From Clostridiales bacterium UBA2432 (GTDB lineage Bacteria > Bacillota > Clostridia > Lachnospirales > Vallitaleaceae), in contig DDQW01000063.1 in assembly GCA_002342805.1 (NCBI GenBank), positions 1 through 44,388 of the forward strand: DNA of 44,388 nt. The letters run 5' to 3'. Below, in pieces: positions 34,630 to 42,902 of this stretch. Within the stretch, counting starts at the first letter, position 1; each line of letters begins with the position of its first letter. The translations under genes and the position numbers were made by a program. The notes beneath the pieces were generated by a model. It was not told where the DNA came from, searched no databases, and saw nothing but the letters and a program-made list of their open reading frames with translations.

Positions 34630-35395
34630 CTAGTTCCATGCGGTTGAGATAATCAAGTACAATTGAGCCGTATGGAATTTTTTTGTCAATTAAGCCCTGT
34701 GTACCAAACATAACATTGAACTCAAAAATGTAGTATTTTCCATCAACATAAGCGACATCAAAACCTGCATGATTGATACCTAAAGAAATTGCGATTTGTG
34801 ACACGATTCGAATGGCTTCAAGGGGTATGGCATCATAGGTGATTTCACCACCTTGGGCGACATTATTTTTGAAGTTATCTTTTGCAGCGATACGCCAATA
34901 AGAGCTAACCACTTGATCTCCAATAAAAATAATACGCATATCACGATCAATGGGTAAGTATTCTTGTACATACAAGGTTTCTGTCAAAGCGCAATAATTC
35001 TTAAAATCTGTGTAGTTATCAATTTTATAAACGCCTTGGCCCATTGAACTTTTAACTTCTTTGGCAATAAAGGGGTAATCAAAATAAGTAAGGATGAACT
35101 CTTGGTTATACTCTGTATTACTTAAGATCTCTGTATATGGAACAAAATCAGGAAATGAAGTCATGAGTACTCGTGTCATTTCGATTTTATTATGTCCTAG
35201 GTGGTAAGTTGCAATACTTGGAAAAATCTTTTTTTGTAGGCCATAAACGAGAGCGTTTACTTGCCAATATGGGGGAAATAGAATCCAATCGGCACTGCGA
35301 ACAGATTCGATTTCTTTTAAATATAGATCAGGTTTTAGAAAATGAATACCGTTAAAATCGTAGGTCCGTAGCGTGTCAAAACTGATGTATTTCAT
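34610..35395 (-). CDS. RimK-type ATP-grasp protein
   Basis: The 261-residue protein has an ATP-grasp layout: FIAKEVKSSMGQGVYKI (130-146) is the Lys plus Gly-rich nucleotide loop, YVQEYLPIDRDMRIIFIGDQV the hinge segment, and NHAGFDVAYVDGKYYIFEFNVMFGTQG carries the Asp/Glu/Asn metal ligands. The RimK-like group joins amino acids or peptides to a carboxylate, but no partner enzyme is adjacent, so the substrate is open. AGGAG precedes the start at 35395. It is downstream of an Rrf2 regulator on the same strand, beyond a terminator, and its 3' end overlaps the AEC gene. Confidence 0.78.
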   Translation of the reverse strand: MKYISFDTLRTYDFNGIHFLKPDLYLKEIESVRSADWILFPPYWQVNALVYGLQKKIFPSIATYHLGHNKIEMTRVLMTSFPDFVPYTEILSNTEYNQEFILTYFDYPFIAKEVKSSMGQGVYKIDNYTDFKNYCALTETLYVQEYLPIDRDMRIIFIGDQVVSSYWRIAAKDNFKNNVAQGGEITYDAIPLEAIRIVSQIAISLGINHAGFDVAYVDGKYYIFEFNVMFGTQGLIDKKIPYGSIVLDYLNRMELATSSLK

Positions 35396-35430
35396 AACAT
35401 TTGCTCCTCTATTTCAAACTGAAACATAAT

Positions 35431-35459
35431 AAAAACTCTATAACTGTGTAATTATAGAG
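35431..35459 (-). terminator. Terminator after the Rrf2 gene
   Basis: On the minus strand CTCTATAA (35452-35459) pairs with TTATAGAG (35436-35443) around an 8-base loop and is followed by TTTTT. It would separate the Rrf2 gene from the ATP-grasp gene 36 bases further on. Confidence 0.7.
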
Positions 35460-35480
35460 CTTAATATAAAAAAAGTCAAT

Positions 35481-35927
35481 TTAAATATAAAACATATATC
35501 CATTTTCGCCATTGAATTTATCAGCTTCGAGCAGTAAATTTTCAAGGGTTATTTGCTTGAAAAAACCTTGAATGGTTTGGTCAAGGGGTAAGTAGATTAA
35601 ATTCTGAGCTGCTTGTTCAATATGGGCTGCATGCTTGCGAACAGATTCTTTGGTTGTTTCAAATAAAGCAGCTTCTATGGGAGATAAGATATCACAGACC
35701 GTAATTTGATTCGGGTGACGTGTTAGCTTATATCCACCTTGTGATCCTTTTACGGAAGTGACAATTTCTCCTTGTTTTAGTAAAGAAAAAACTTGTTCGA
35801 GGTATATTTTGGATATATCTAACTCCTCTGAGATACTAATAACGGTAATGTATTCATCGTTTGCATAGCGTTTAGCTAAATATATTGTAGCAGCAATGGC
35901 ATAGCGACCTTTTGCTGAAATCCGCAT
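35481..35927 (-). CDS. Rrf2-family transcriptional regulator
   Basis: The 148-residue protein begins MRISAKGRYAIAATIYLAK, the Rrf2 opening, followed by a winged-helix HTH (SISEELDISKIYLEQVFSLL) and the wing VKGSQGGYKLTR. Only one cysteine (Cys78) is present, so it lacks the three-Cys cluster of IscR/NsrR and is closer to CymR/YwnA-type members that respond through partner proteins or small ligands. An AAGGAGG site sets the start at 35927. Its own promoter carries a palindrome (next entry), so it likely regulates itself. Targets are unknown; the divergent agmatine genes are one candidate. Confidence 0.86.
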   Translation of the reverse strand: MRISAKGRYAIAATIYLAKRYANDEYITVISISEELDISKIYLEQVFSLLKQGEIVTSVKGSQGGYKLTRHPNQITVCDILSPIEAALFETTKESVRKHAAHIEQAAQNLIYLPLDQTIQGFFKQITLENLLLEADKFNGENGYMFYI

Positions 35928-35947
35928 AAAAATCCTCCTTTTCAAAG

Positions 35948-35987
35948 TGATATTTTATATCATAGTTTATATTTAACCGTTTGTCAA
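35948..35987 (-). promoter_or_regulatory. Rrf2 gene promoter with palindromic operator
   Basis: On the minus strand TTGACA (35982-35987) and TATGAT (35959-35964) are 17 bases apart. TGATAT-TTT-ATATCA (35948-35962) is a perfect 15-bp palindrome overlapping the -10, placed as an autoregulatory operator would be. Confidence 0.65.
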
Positions 35988-36051
35988 TCACATATTAAAC
36001 ATATATGAATAAAGACATTAACTTCATATAGAAAATTTTTTGCAGAGCGTG

Positions 36052-36057
36052 TATAAT
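36052..36057 (+). promoter_or_regulatory. -10 element for the agmatine operon
   Basis: TATAAT at 36052-36057, 26 bases before ATG 36084, is preceded by TG but no convincing -35 at 16-18 bases. It faces away from the Rrf2 promoter, in the same gap. Confidence 0.45.
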
Positions 36058-36083
36058 GAAAGAAGATAGATTGGAGGAATTAG

Positions 36084-36632
36084 ATGACTGAGCAAGAAAA
36101 AGTTCATCAGAATACAAGTGAAATTACGCACATCGGTATGTCCGTAGCATTATTAATTGCCGGAGGCGTTTTTGTTATTTTTTTAAGTCGATTTTTCCCG
36201 ATACCCGGAACAAAATATCTACTTATGGGCACCTATATTTCCTTGATTATGAGTGCAATGGCATACTTATTCCCAACAACACATATTGTTTTGAAAATCA
36301 ATGTTGTGTTAGCCGCTATATTAAGTATGGTGACGATTTATATGGGAATAGCCATCTTGATTACAGGCTTATCGGCAGAACTTATCGGTAGTTTATTAAT
36401 AAACAAATCCTCTCGTGGAATCGCGATTGGGATGAGTTATGCTGGATTTACTGTTTTAACATCCCTTATTATTTCAAAATTTATTATTGGCGATGCTCTA
36501 TTTGCCGTCGTTGATGGACGTTGGATACTCATTACTGTCTCTTTAGCTTCAATTCTGGGAGGCATAGGAGGATTTGCCGGTAAAACAATTGGAATACGGG
36601 TTAAATTTGCTTTGAATAAGGAGATAAAATAA
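36084..36632 (+). CDS. Membrane protein upstream of the agmatine genes
   Basis: The 182-residue protein has about five or six membrane segments: residues 17-38, 45-62, 67-90 (long), 108-130 and 148-170. The size and topology resemble S components of ECF transporters, but no signature is decisive. The stop and the aguA start share a base (TAATG), so it is cotranscribed with agmatine deiminase and amidase. Uptake or efflux of agmatine or putrescine is an obvious guess from context and is not established. Confidence 0.6.
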   Translation: MTEQEKVHQNTSEITHIGMSVALLIAGGVFVIFLSRFFPIPGTKYLLMGTYISLIMSAMAYLFPTTHIVLKINVVLAAILSMVTIYMGIAILITGLSAELIGSLLINKSSRGIAIGMSYAGFTVLTSLIISKFIIGDALFAVVDGRWILITVSLASILGGIGGFAGKTIGIRVKFALNKEIK

Positions 36633-37663
36633 TGAAATCATCATATAGAATGCCTGCAGAGTGGGAAGAGCATTTTGCAACACTTATCAGTTGGCCTGTT
36701 AAAGCATCAATGATTTGGACGGACAACTATAAAGAAGTTTGTCAGGGATATAGTGAAGTCATTCAAGCAATCGCTCAATTTGAACCGGTATATGTTCTGG
36801 TAGACGAAGAAACAATGCCTATTGCAAAAGCCTACTGTCCTGAGCATGTGCATTGGTTGAGTATTTGTCATGACGATGCTTGGATAAGAGATAATGGTCC
36901 GACCTATGTAGTTGATTTATCTGAGGAAAAACTTGTGGGTATACATTGGGAGTTTAATGCATGGGGAGAAAAATATCCGGATTTTGCATTAGATAAGCAA
37001 GTGGCAATTCAGGTGAATCAAGCATTAGGCTATCCAAATATGGATGTTGATCTTGTCCTAGAAGGTGGATCCATTCATGTCGATGGAGAAGAAACTCTAT
37101 TGACAACGAGGGAGTGTTTATTAAATCCCAATAGAAATCCCCACTTGAATCAATCTGCAATCGAAAAAATATTGGAAGAACGATTAGGAATTCGTCGAAT
37201 TATATGGCTTGATAAGGGCTTATATGGGGATGAAACCGATGGACATATTGATAATATAGCATGCTTTGCAAAACCGCAAACGATAATTCTTCAAACCTGT
37301 TATGATGTGTCTGATCCCAATTATAAACGGAGTCAAGAAGCCATTGAGATTTTAAATACATCTCTTGACGCTAAAGGGCGAAAAATTCATGTTGTTGAAG
37401 TAGAAGGACCTCCTGTGAGATATTACAATGGGAAAAGACTTACATTAAGTTACCTAAACTTTTATCTTGTAAATGGTGGACTGATTTTACCGGTCTTTGG
37501 TGGAGATGCAAGTGAATACGATCAAAAAGCCATTCAAACATTAAGCGCAATCTTTCCGGAACGAAAAATCGTGACTGTTGATGGAATGGCCTTAATTAAA
37601 GAAGGGGGTAATGTTCATTGCATTACTCAGCAAATTCCAAGAGAGGTGAAGAAAAATGCGTAA
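36632..37663 (+). CDS. aguA: Agmatine deiminase
   Basis: The 343-residue enzyme converts agmatine to N-carbamoylputrescine and ammonia. Family marks are RMPAEWEEH (6-14), WIRDNGPTYVVD, GGSIHVDG, GDETDGHIDN and the C-terminal GGNVHCITQQIP with catalytic Cys330. Length is typical. It overlaps aguB by eight bases, so the two steps of the arginine-decarboxylase polyamine route are coupled. No speA is in the window; agmatine must be imported or made elsewhere. Confidence 0.95.
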   Translation: MKSSYRMPAEWEEHFATLISWPVKASMIWTDNYKEVCQGYSEVIQAIAQFEPVYVLVDEETMPIAKAYCPEHVHWLSICHDDAWIRDNGPTYVVDLSEEKLVGIHWEFNAWGEKYPDFALDKQVAIQVNQALGYPNMDVDLVLEGGSIHVDGEETLLTTRECLLNPNRNPHLNQSAIEKILEERLGIRRIIWLDKGLYGDETDGHIDNIACFAKPQTIILQTCYDVSDPNYKRSQEAIEILNTSLDAKGRKIHVVEVEGPPVRYYNGKRLTLSYLNFYLVNGGLILPVFGGDASEYDQKAIQTLSAIFPERKIVTVDGMALIKEGGNVHCITQQIPREVKKNA

Positions 37664-38525
37664 AGTAACTGTAGCGGCAATACAGATGTCATGTACAGAC
37701 CACATTAATACAAATATTCAAAAAGCTGAAAAATTTGTACGTCAAGCAGCTGATGAAGGTGCGCAAATCATTTTGTTGCAAGAACTTTTTGAAACACTCT
37801 ATTTTTGTCAAAAGGAAAATCCCAAATATTATCAATTTTCGACAAGTGTCGAAGATAATCTTGCCATTCGCCATTTTAAATCGATTGCGAAAGAACTAAA
37901 CGTTGTACTACCCATTAGTTTCTATGAACGTAAAAATAATGCGCGTTATAATTCCTTGATTGTTATTGATGCAGATGGTTCCCTTTTAGAAGTCTATAGG
38001 AAAAGTCATATACCGGATGGTCCCGGTTATGAAGAAAAGTATTATTTTAGTCCCGGAGATACCGGATTTAAAGTGTGGAAGACAAAGTATGGAAGGATTG
38101 GTGTTGGAATATGTTGGGACCAGTGGTTTCCGGAAGCTGCTAGAATTATGGCCTTAATGGGAGCAGAACTGATATTTTATCCGACAGCCATTGGTTCCGA
38201 ACCTGAAGATCCTTCTATTGATTCGAGTAAACATTGGCAGCGTTGCATGACGGGACATTCAGCTAGTAATCTGGTTCCGGTTATTGCGTCAAATCGAACG
38301 GGTCAAGAACAAATCGAAGATTCAACCATCACATTTTATGGAACGTCTTTCATAACAGATGGGACGGGAGAAGTGATTCGACAAGCCAGTCGAGATCAGG
38401 AAGAAATTCTAATTGCAACATTTGATTTGGATGAATTAGCACATCAACGGATTGAGTGGGGTGTGTTTAGAGATCGACGACCGGAACTTTATAGTAAAAT
38501 ACTTTCCTTAGACGGCAATTTATAA
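37656..38525 (+). CDS. aguB: N-carbamoylputrescine amidase
   Basis: The 289-residue nitrilase-superfamily enzyme hydrolyses N-carbamoylputrescine to putrescine, CO2 and ammonia. The Glu-Lys-Cys triad is visible: Glu43 in LLQELFETLYF, Lys116 in YRKSHIPDGPGY and Cys153 in GVGICWDQWFPEAAR. It follows aguA by an 8-bp overlap and ends before a terminator at 38556-38590. Confidence 0.95.
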   Translation: MRKVTVAAIQMSCTDHINTNIQKAEKFVRQAADEGAQIILLQELFETLYFCQKENPKYYQFSTSVEDNLAIRHFKSIAKELNVVLPISFYERKNNARYNSLIVIDADGSLLEVYRKSHIPDGPGYEEKYYFSPGDTGFKVWKTKYGRIGVGICWDQWFPEAARIMALMGAELIFYPTAIGSEPEDPSIDSSKHWQRCMTGHSASNLVPVIASNRTGQEQIEDSTITFYGTSFITDGTGEVIRQASRDQEEILIATFDLDELAHQRIEWGVFRDRRPELYSKILSLDGNL

Positions 38526-38555
38526 AAAATGACAACATATATTAACGACCTTGAT

Positions 38556-38590
38556 TGTTGCGCTTCATGTGTGAGTGCAACATTTTTTTT
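38556..38590 (+). terminator. Intrinsic terminator after aguB
   Basis: TGTTGCGCTT (38556-38565) and the arm ending GTGCAACA (to 38582) form a stem with a short loop, followed by a run of eight T. Confidence 0.85.
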
Positions 38591-38621
38591 GAAACTATTT
38601 ATAAGCAATGGAAAATATAGG

Positions 38622-38651
38622 TTTACAAAATATCACAATTAGTGATATAAT
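38622..38651 (+). promoter_or_regulatory. Promoter of the efflux operon
   Basis: TTTACA (38622-38627) and an extended -10 TGATATAAT (38643-38651) are about 18 bases apart, 40 bases before ATG 38692. An in-frame ATG at 38608 lies upstream of this promoter and is rejected as the start. Confidence 0.7.
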
Positions 38652-38691
38652 AAGTCGTATCAGAGGAAGTTGTGGGATAAGGAGGAAAATT

Positions 38692-39945
38692 ATGAAAAGA
38701 AAAATCATTATTGGATTAATCATAGTAGCTATTATCATTAGTGGAATTCTATTTTTTATAGTTCAACAAAAACCAAAGCAAGTGGTAGGATATACCATAG
38801 GCAAAGGCAATTACGAAGAAGTCGTTAGCGCCATTGGATATGTTGAATATGAGGTGGAATCTAGCGTACAAGCAGAGATTTCGGGGAAAATTCATTCCTT
38901 GAACGTAAAAGAAGGCGATCGAATTGAAAGCGGACAAATAATCGCTCAGCTTGATGATTCTGACGCAAAAAAGCTTTATCAAGACTTGGAAGGAAGTGTA
39001 ACCCTTGCAGAATCCAGGTATAAGGATTCTCTGGTCAATTACAATGCATCCTCAATAAATGTTCAAGAACAACGACAAACTAAAGAAGTGGAGATTGAAG
39101 GATATAAGCTGACCTTAATGCAACTTGAATCGGATCTTCGAAAAAAACAAGAATTATATAATGAAGGCATTATTGCCTTATCTGAGCTAGAAGACATTAA
39201 AGATGAGCAAGAGCGAATTCAAAATTCTATTGAAGTTGCACAGGCCTCTCTAAAAGCAATAAACAATCCGACCTTTACTAGCCAAGAATTAAAGGCATCT
39301 ATTGATGTTGCCAAAATGAATTTGGAACAGCAAAAAACGGAGCTTGATAAATATAATATTTATAGTCCTTATGACGCCATTGTTTTAGAAACATACGTGA
39401 ATTCGGGGGATTATATTCAATCTGCACAAGAACTAATAAAAATCGGATCGGTTGATAAGAAAGTTGTTTGGGTAGACATTGATGAAAAATATATCGGAAA
39501 AGTTCAATTGGGACAAAGAGCTGTTTTAACGGCAGAACCTTACCCGGATAATCAGTATGAAGGCGAGATTACAGAATTTAGTCCGAGTATTAATCGTGAT
39601 ACAGGAACCATCGGTGTTAAAGTTGAAATTGATGAAGGTAAAGATGCTTTTATACGAAACATGTCAGTAAAAGTGGATGTTACAGCTGTTCAATATGATG
39701 ATGTTGTGCTAGTCCCGGGAGAATATATTTTTGATAAAGAGGATACTGCCGTCCTCATGGTTGATAATGAAGGTGTAGTATTCTTAAGATCGATTATTAT
39801 TCAAAATCAAAATAAAGAAATGATCTATGTACTGGATGGATTGGAAGCCGGTGAAGTCATTATTGAACCTCAAGACCTTGTACCCGGTGATGTTGTGGAA
39901 ATAGAAGAAACGATTACTGACATAGAGAAAAGAGTTGATGACTAA
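38692..39945 (+). CDS. Efflux periplasmic-adaptor-like membrane fusion protein
   Basis: The 418-residue protein has an N-terminal membrane anchor (residues 4-24), a biotinyl-lipoyl-like half motif (SSVQAEISGKIHSLNVKEGDRIESGQIIAQLDD), a long coiled-coil hairpin (about 85-185), the second lipoyl half (YNIYSPYDAIVLETYVNSGDYI) and beta-barrel and membrane-proximal domains. This is the HlyD/MacA family that bridges an ABC permease to the outside. AAGGAGG (38679-38685) fixes the start. It overlaps the permease gene by one base. Confidence 0.9.
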   Translation: MKRKIIIGLIIVAIIISGILFFIVQQKPKQVVGYTIGKGNYEEVVSAIGYVEYEVESSVQAEISGKIHSLNVKEGDRIESGQIIAQLDDSDAKKLYQDLEGSVTLAESRYKDSLVNYNASSINVQEQRQTKEVEIEGYKLTLMQLESDLRKKQELYNEGIIALSELEDIKDEQERIQNSIEVAQASLKAINNPTFTSQELKASIDVAKMNLEQQKTELDKYNIYSPYDAIVLETYVNSGDYIQSAQELIKIGSVDKKVVWVDIDEKYIGKVQLGQRAVLTAEPYPDNQYEGEITEFSPSINRDTGTIGVKVEIDEGKDAFIRNMSVKVDVTAVQYDDVVLVPGEYIFDKEDTAVLMVDNEGVVFLRSIIIQNQNKEMIYVLDGLEAGEVIIEPQDLVPGDVVEIEETITDIEKRVDD

Positions 39946-41105
39946 TGCTATTTGAACTCAAGGTGGCATTACGGTTTTTAAAAGAAGGTCGTGGTCAAAC
40001 AGTGTTCATATTATTGGGAATTGCTGTTGGAGTGGCAGTACAAGTTTTTTTGAATACATTAATTACAGGTTTGCAGGAAGATCTGGTCAATCAGACGGTT
40101 GGAAACAGTTCTCATATATGGATTGAAGGAAAATCAGATTTTGACACAGAGACGAATTTATTAGAGTGGGATAATATAATAGAAATCATTGATAATCGGG
40201 AGGATATTGCAGCTATTTCACCCCTTGTCGAGGGGAATGGTTTTATTGTCACCAATGCTGAAGCGGTTCCGATTCAGTTAAAAGGTATTGAATTAGACCA
40301 AGCAGATGCAATTTATAATATTATTAGTCGACTAGACGTTAGATTGACTTCCTTGAGTGGAAATCAAGTCTTAATAGGCCAAGGGATTGCTGAGGAATAT
40401 GGGATATCAACAGAAGACGTGATACGACTATCGCTACCCAATGGTATTGTTCAAAATTATGCAGTTGCCGGAATTTTTGATTTGGGAAATTCCGCAAGTA
40501 ATAATACATGGGTCATGATGGACATTAAGCAAGCCCAAAAAATATTAGGGTTAGGGAATAAGATTTCGAAAATTGAGATGCAGATCAATGAAATCTTTGA
40601 TGCAGAGATTATTGCGGAAGAACTCGATGGACGATTCATTAATGTTCGTGTAGACAACTGGATTCAAAGTAACAGTTCTCTATTATCGGCCCTTAGAAGC
40701 CAAAGTTCCTCCTCCATTATGATACAGGTCTTTGTTTTGTTGGCGATTACCTTAGGTATTGCTAGTGTTTTGGCAGTTTCAGTGGTACAAAAATCAAAGC
40801 AACTGGGAATATTAAAAGCCATGGGAACAAAAAATAAGCATGCAAGTCGTATTTTCTTATTGCAAGGAGCTTTACTTGGATTATTAGGAGCCCTTCTAGG
40901 CGCTGGATTTGGAATGATTCTTATTTATGGCTTCTTGTACGGAACATCTATTGGTACTGGGGTTCCTTTATTCCCGCTATCAATAGAATATACAAGTATA
41001 CTTGTTATTGGAGGCATTGCGGTGGTTTCAAGTACGATAGCAGCGGCTATTCCGGCCAGAAAAACGGCGCGATTAAATGCAGTGGAGGTGATTCGAAATG
41101 GATGA
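39945..41105 (+). CDS. MacB-like ABC transporter permease
   Basis: The 386-residue protein has an N-terminal helix (about 15-40), a large extracytoplasmic domain (about 45-240) and three C-terminal helices (about 260-285, 310-335, 350-375), the FtsX/MacB arrangement. It ends AAAIPARKTARLNAVEVIRNG, the family's typical tail. The protein is fused to no ATPase; that is the next gene, with an 8-bp overlap. Together with the adaptor it would extrude a drug, peptide or lipoprotein-like substrate. Confidence 0.88.
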   Translation: MLFELKVALRFLKEGRGQTVFILLGIAVGVAVQVFLNTLITGLQEDLVNQTVGNSSHIWIEGKSDFDTETNLLEWDNIIEIIDNREDIAAISPLVEGNGFIVTNAEAVPIQLKGIELDQADAIYNIISRLDVRLTSLSGNQVLIGQGIAEEYGISTEDVIRLSLPNGIVQNYAVAGIFDLGNSASNNTWVMMDIKQAQKILGLGNKISKIEMQINEIFDAEIIAEELDGRFINVRVDNWIQSNSSLLSALRSQSSSSIMIQVFVLLAITLGIASVLAVSVVQKSKQLGILKAMGTKNKHASRIFLLQGALLGLLGALLGAGFGMILIYGFLYGTSIGTGVPLFPLSIEYTSILVIGGIAVVSSTIAAAIPARKTARLNAVEVIRNG

Positions 41106-41886
41106 ACAAAATGTTTTATTACAAGCAAAAGATTTATCAAAAGTTTATGGAACGGTCATTCGAACCAAAGTATTGCATGAACTTAATTTTTCTATATCTG
41201 AGGGTGAATTCACCAGCATTATTGGTTATTCTGGTTCGGGAAAATCAACGTTGTTAAATGTTTTAGGCGCTTTAGACCAGCCAACGAGTGGTGAGATTAT
41301 ATTTAACGGTATTGAGTTTGGGCAAATGAATGAGGATGAACTTGCGATTTTTCGAAATGAAAACCTAGGCTTTATTTTTCAGTTTCACCATTTATTACCT
41401 GAATTTACGGCTTTAGAAAATGTCTTGATTCCAACCTGGATTAAAGCCGGAAAAACCCATAATAAGCGTATTGAACGAGCAAAGGAATTATTAGATTTGG
41501 TCGGTTTATCAAAATTCATAAATAATAAAGCAACGAATTTATCGGGTGGACAACAGCAGCGTGTAGCCATAGCAAGGGCATTAATCAATGAACCGGCTAT
41601 ATTGCTTGGGGATGAACCAACAGGTAATCTGGATTCAGAATCAACAGAGCAGGTATATGCATTGTTTCGTGAAATCAATAAAGAGTTTGGAACGACCTTA
41701 ATTATCGTCACCCATAATGATCATATCGCTGCTAAGACCGATCGGGTTATTGAATTGACTGATGGACGTATTAGCCGAGACTATAGCAACAAAGACTTAT
41801 CCGATGATGCTGCCTTTGAACAGGTTGCACCGAGTTATTGCAAATATTGTGGGCGTGGGCACAATAATAAAATTCATCAATTATAG
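41098..41886 (+). CDS. ABC transporter ATPase with Cys/His C-terminal tail
   Basis: The 262-residue subunit belongs to the LolD/MacB group: Walker A GYSGSGKST (43-51), signature LSGGQQQRVAIARAL, Walker B AILLGDEPTGNLD and the switch HNDH segment. It powers the adjacent permease. The last 16 residues are unusual: YCKYCGRGHNNKIHQL has Cys248, Cys251, His255 and His260, a CX2CX3HX4H pattern that could bind zinc or another metal. Most homologues end near residue 230-240. Confidence 0.92.
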   Translation: MDEQNVLLQAKDLSKVYGTVIRTKVLHELNFSISEGEFTSIIGYSGSGKSTLLNVLGALDQPTSGEIIFNGIEFGQMNEDELAIFRNENLGFIFQFHHLLPEFTALENVLIPTWIKAGKTHNKRIERAKELLDLVGLSKFINNKATNLSGGQQQRVAIARALINEPAILLGDEPTGNLDSESTEQVYALFREINKEFGTTLIIVTHNDHIAAKTDRVIELTDGRISRDYSNKDLSDDAAFEQVAPSYCKYCGRGHNNKIHQL

Positions 41887-41903
41887 TACATAAGGAGGTG
41901 TTT

Positions 41904-42797
41904 ATGGACAAGAATAGTTTATTTCATTCACAATGGAAAAACCCGAATTATGTTCTATCAACAAAAGCATATTACTATAAGACGTGGCAAGGATATCAAA
42001 TGCCGTCGTTACACAGCCATTCTAGCATTGAAGTCATGTATGTCATTGCAGGAAAGTGTCATATAGAAATTGATGACCAGTGTGTTGGATTAACAAAAGG
42101 CCAGTTTATTCTAATCGATGCAAATGTGCCACATCGTTTACTTGTACCCAAAAACAGAAGTTGTCGAATGCTGAATCTTGAGTTTGGCTTTGTTCTCAAT
42201 ATAAATAGTCCCCTTGATTTAAAACGCATGATTGATGAAGAAAGACATTTACTCGTTTTTTTTGAATCTGCATTTACATATAGTGTTTTGCATGATACAG
42301 ATATGGTTTATTCTACACTAAAGAAATTAATCTACTATTTAGATTCTAATCATCGAAAAAATTCACTCAATATTCAATTGTTGCATTTTCAACTCTTAAT
42401 TGATATTGCATATTTATGGAAAGATGCGATTGCTTATGCAAAGAATGGGAGTGAATCCCATGTATATAGAGCTGTAGAATATTTACACCAGCACTATGAT
42501 GAAGATATAAAAATTCTACACTTAGCACAACATGTTAATTTAAATGAAAATTATCTACAACGCTTGTTTAAAGAACAGATGAACTTAACCATCATTGAAT
42601 ATTTGAATCGCTTTCGGTTAGAAAAAGCAGCAATGTTTTTAATTGAAACGGATTATACAATGATGGAAATATCGGATATGGTTGGATTGAATAGTCGACA
42701 GTATTTTATCAAACTATTCAAAGACAGGTATGCAATGACACCTGGAGTTTATCGTAAATCAAAGGGTAAAGGACATGGACATGAAATGTCAGAATAA
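41904..42797 (+). CDS. AraC-family transcriptional regulator
   Basis: The 297-residue protein combines an N-terminal cupin-like sensing domain (HSHSSIEVMYVIAGKCHIEI near 41-60) with a C-terminal pair of helix-turn-helix motifs (LAQHVNLNENYLQRLFKE and ISDMVGLNSRQYFIKLFKDRY) in AraC order. Such regulators usually respond to sugars. AAGGAGG (41892-41898) sets ATG 41904. It follows the ATPase by 17 bases but may equally control the GH4 gene 105 bases downstream. An AT-only 7-bp inverted repeat (42794-42811) overlaps its stop. Confidence 0.9.
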   Translation: MDKNSLFHSQWKNPNYVLSTKAYYYKTWQGYQMPSLHSHSSIEVMYVIAGKCHIEIDDQCVGLTKGQFILIDANVPHRLLVPKNRSCRMLNLEFGFVLNINSPLDLKRMIDEERHLLVFFESAFTYSVLHDTDMVYSTLKKLIYYLDSNHRKNSLNIQLLHFQLLIDIAYLWKDAIAYAKNGSESHVYRAVEYLHQHYDEDIKILHLAQHVNLNENYLQRLFKEQMNLTIIEYLNRFRLEKAAMFLIETDYTMMEISDMVGLNSRQYFIKLFKDRYAMTPGVYRKSKGKGHGHEMSE

Positions 42798-42811
42798 TAT
42801 ACCAATATTAT
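42794..42811. repeat. Inverted repeat between araC-type gene and GH4 gene
   Basis: ATAATAT (42794-42800) and ATATTAT (42805-42811) are perfect complements around ACCA, starting at the AraC stop codon. It could be a weak terminator or an operator; the remainder of the gap has a possible -10 (TATACA, 42853-42858) and a short AACTGAA direct repeat near 42864-42874. Confidence 0.35.
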
Positions 42812-42902
42812 AAGAGTGCCAATAATTTTTATAACCTTTATAGTTAAGTTGTTATACACTAAAACTGAAACTGAAAATAAAGTCTTGAATGGAGGTTATA
42901 GT

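Noticed and set aside
38608..38691. Upstream extension of the membrane fusion protein
   Set aside because: It contains the promoter, whereas ATG 38692 follows AAGGAGG and begins the membrane anchor.
41385..41711. 108-residue minus-strand frame inside the ABC ATPase
   Set aside because: It lies opposite the signature and Walker B motifs; no independent evidence.
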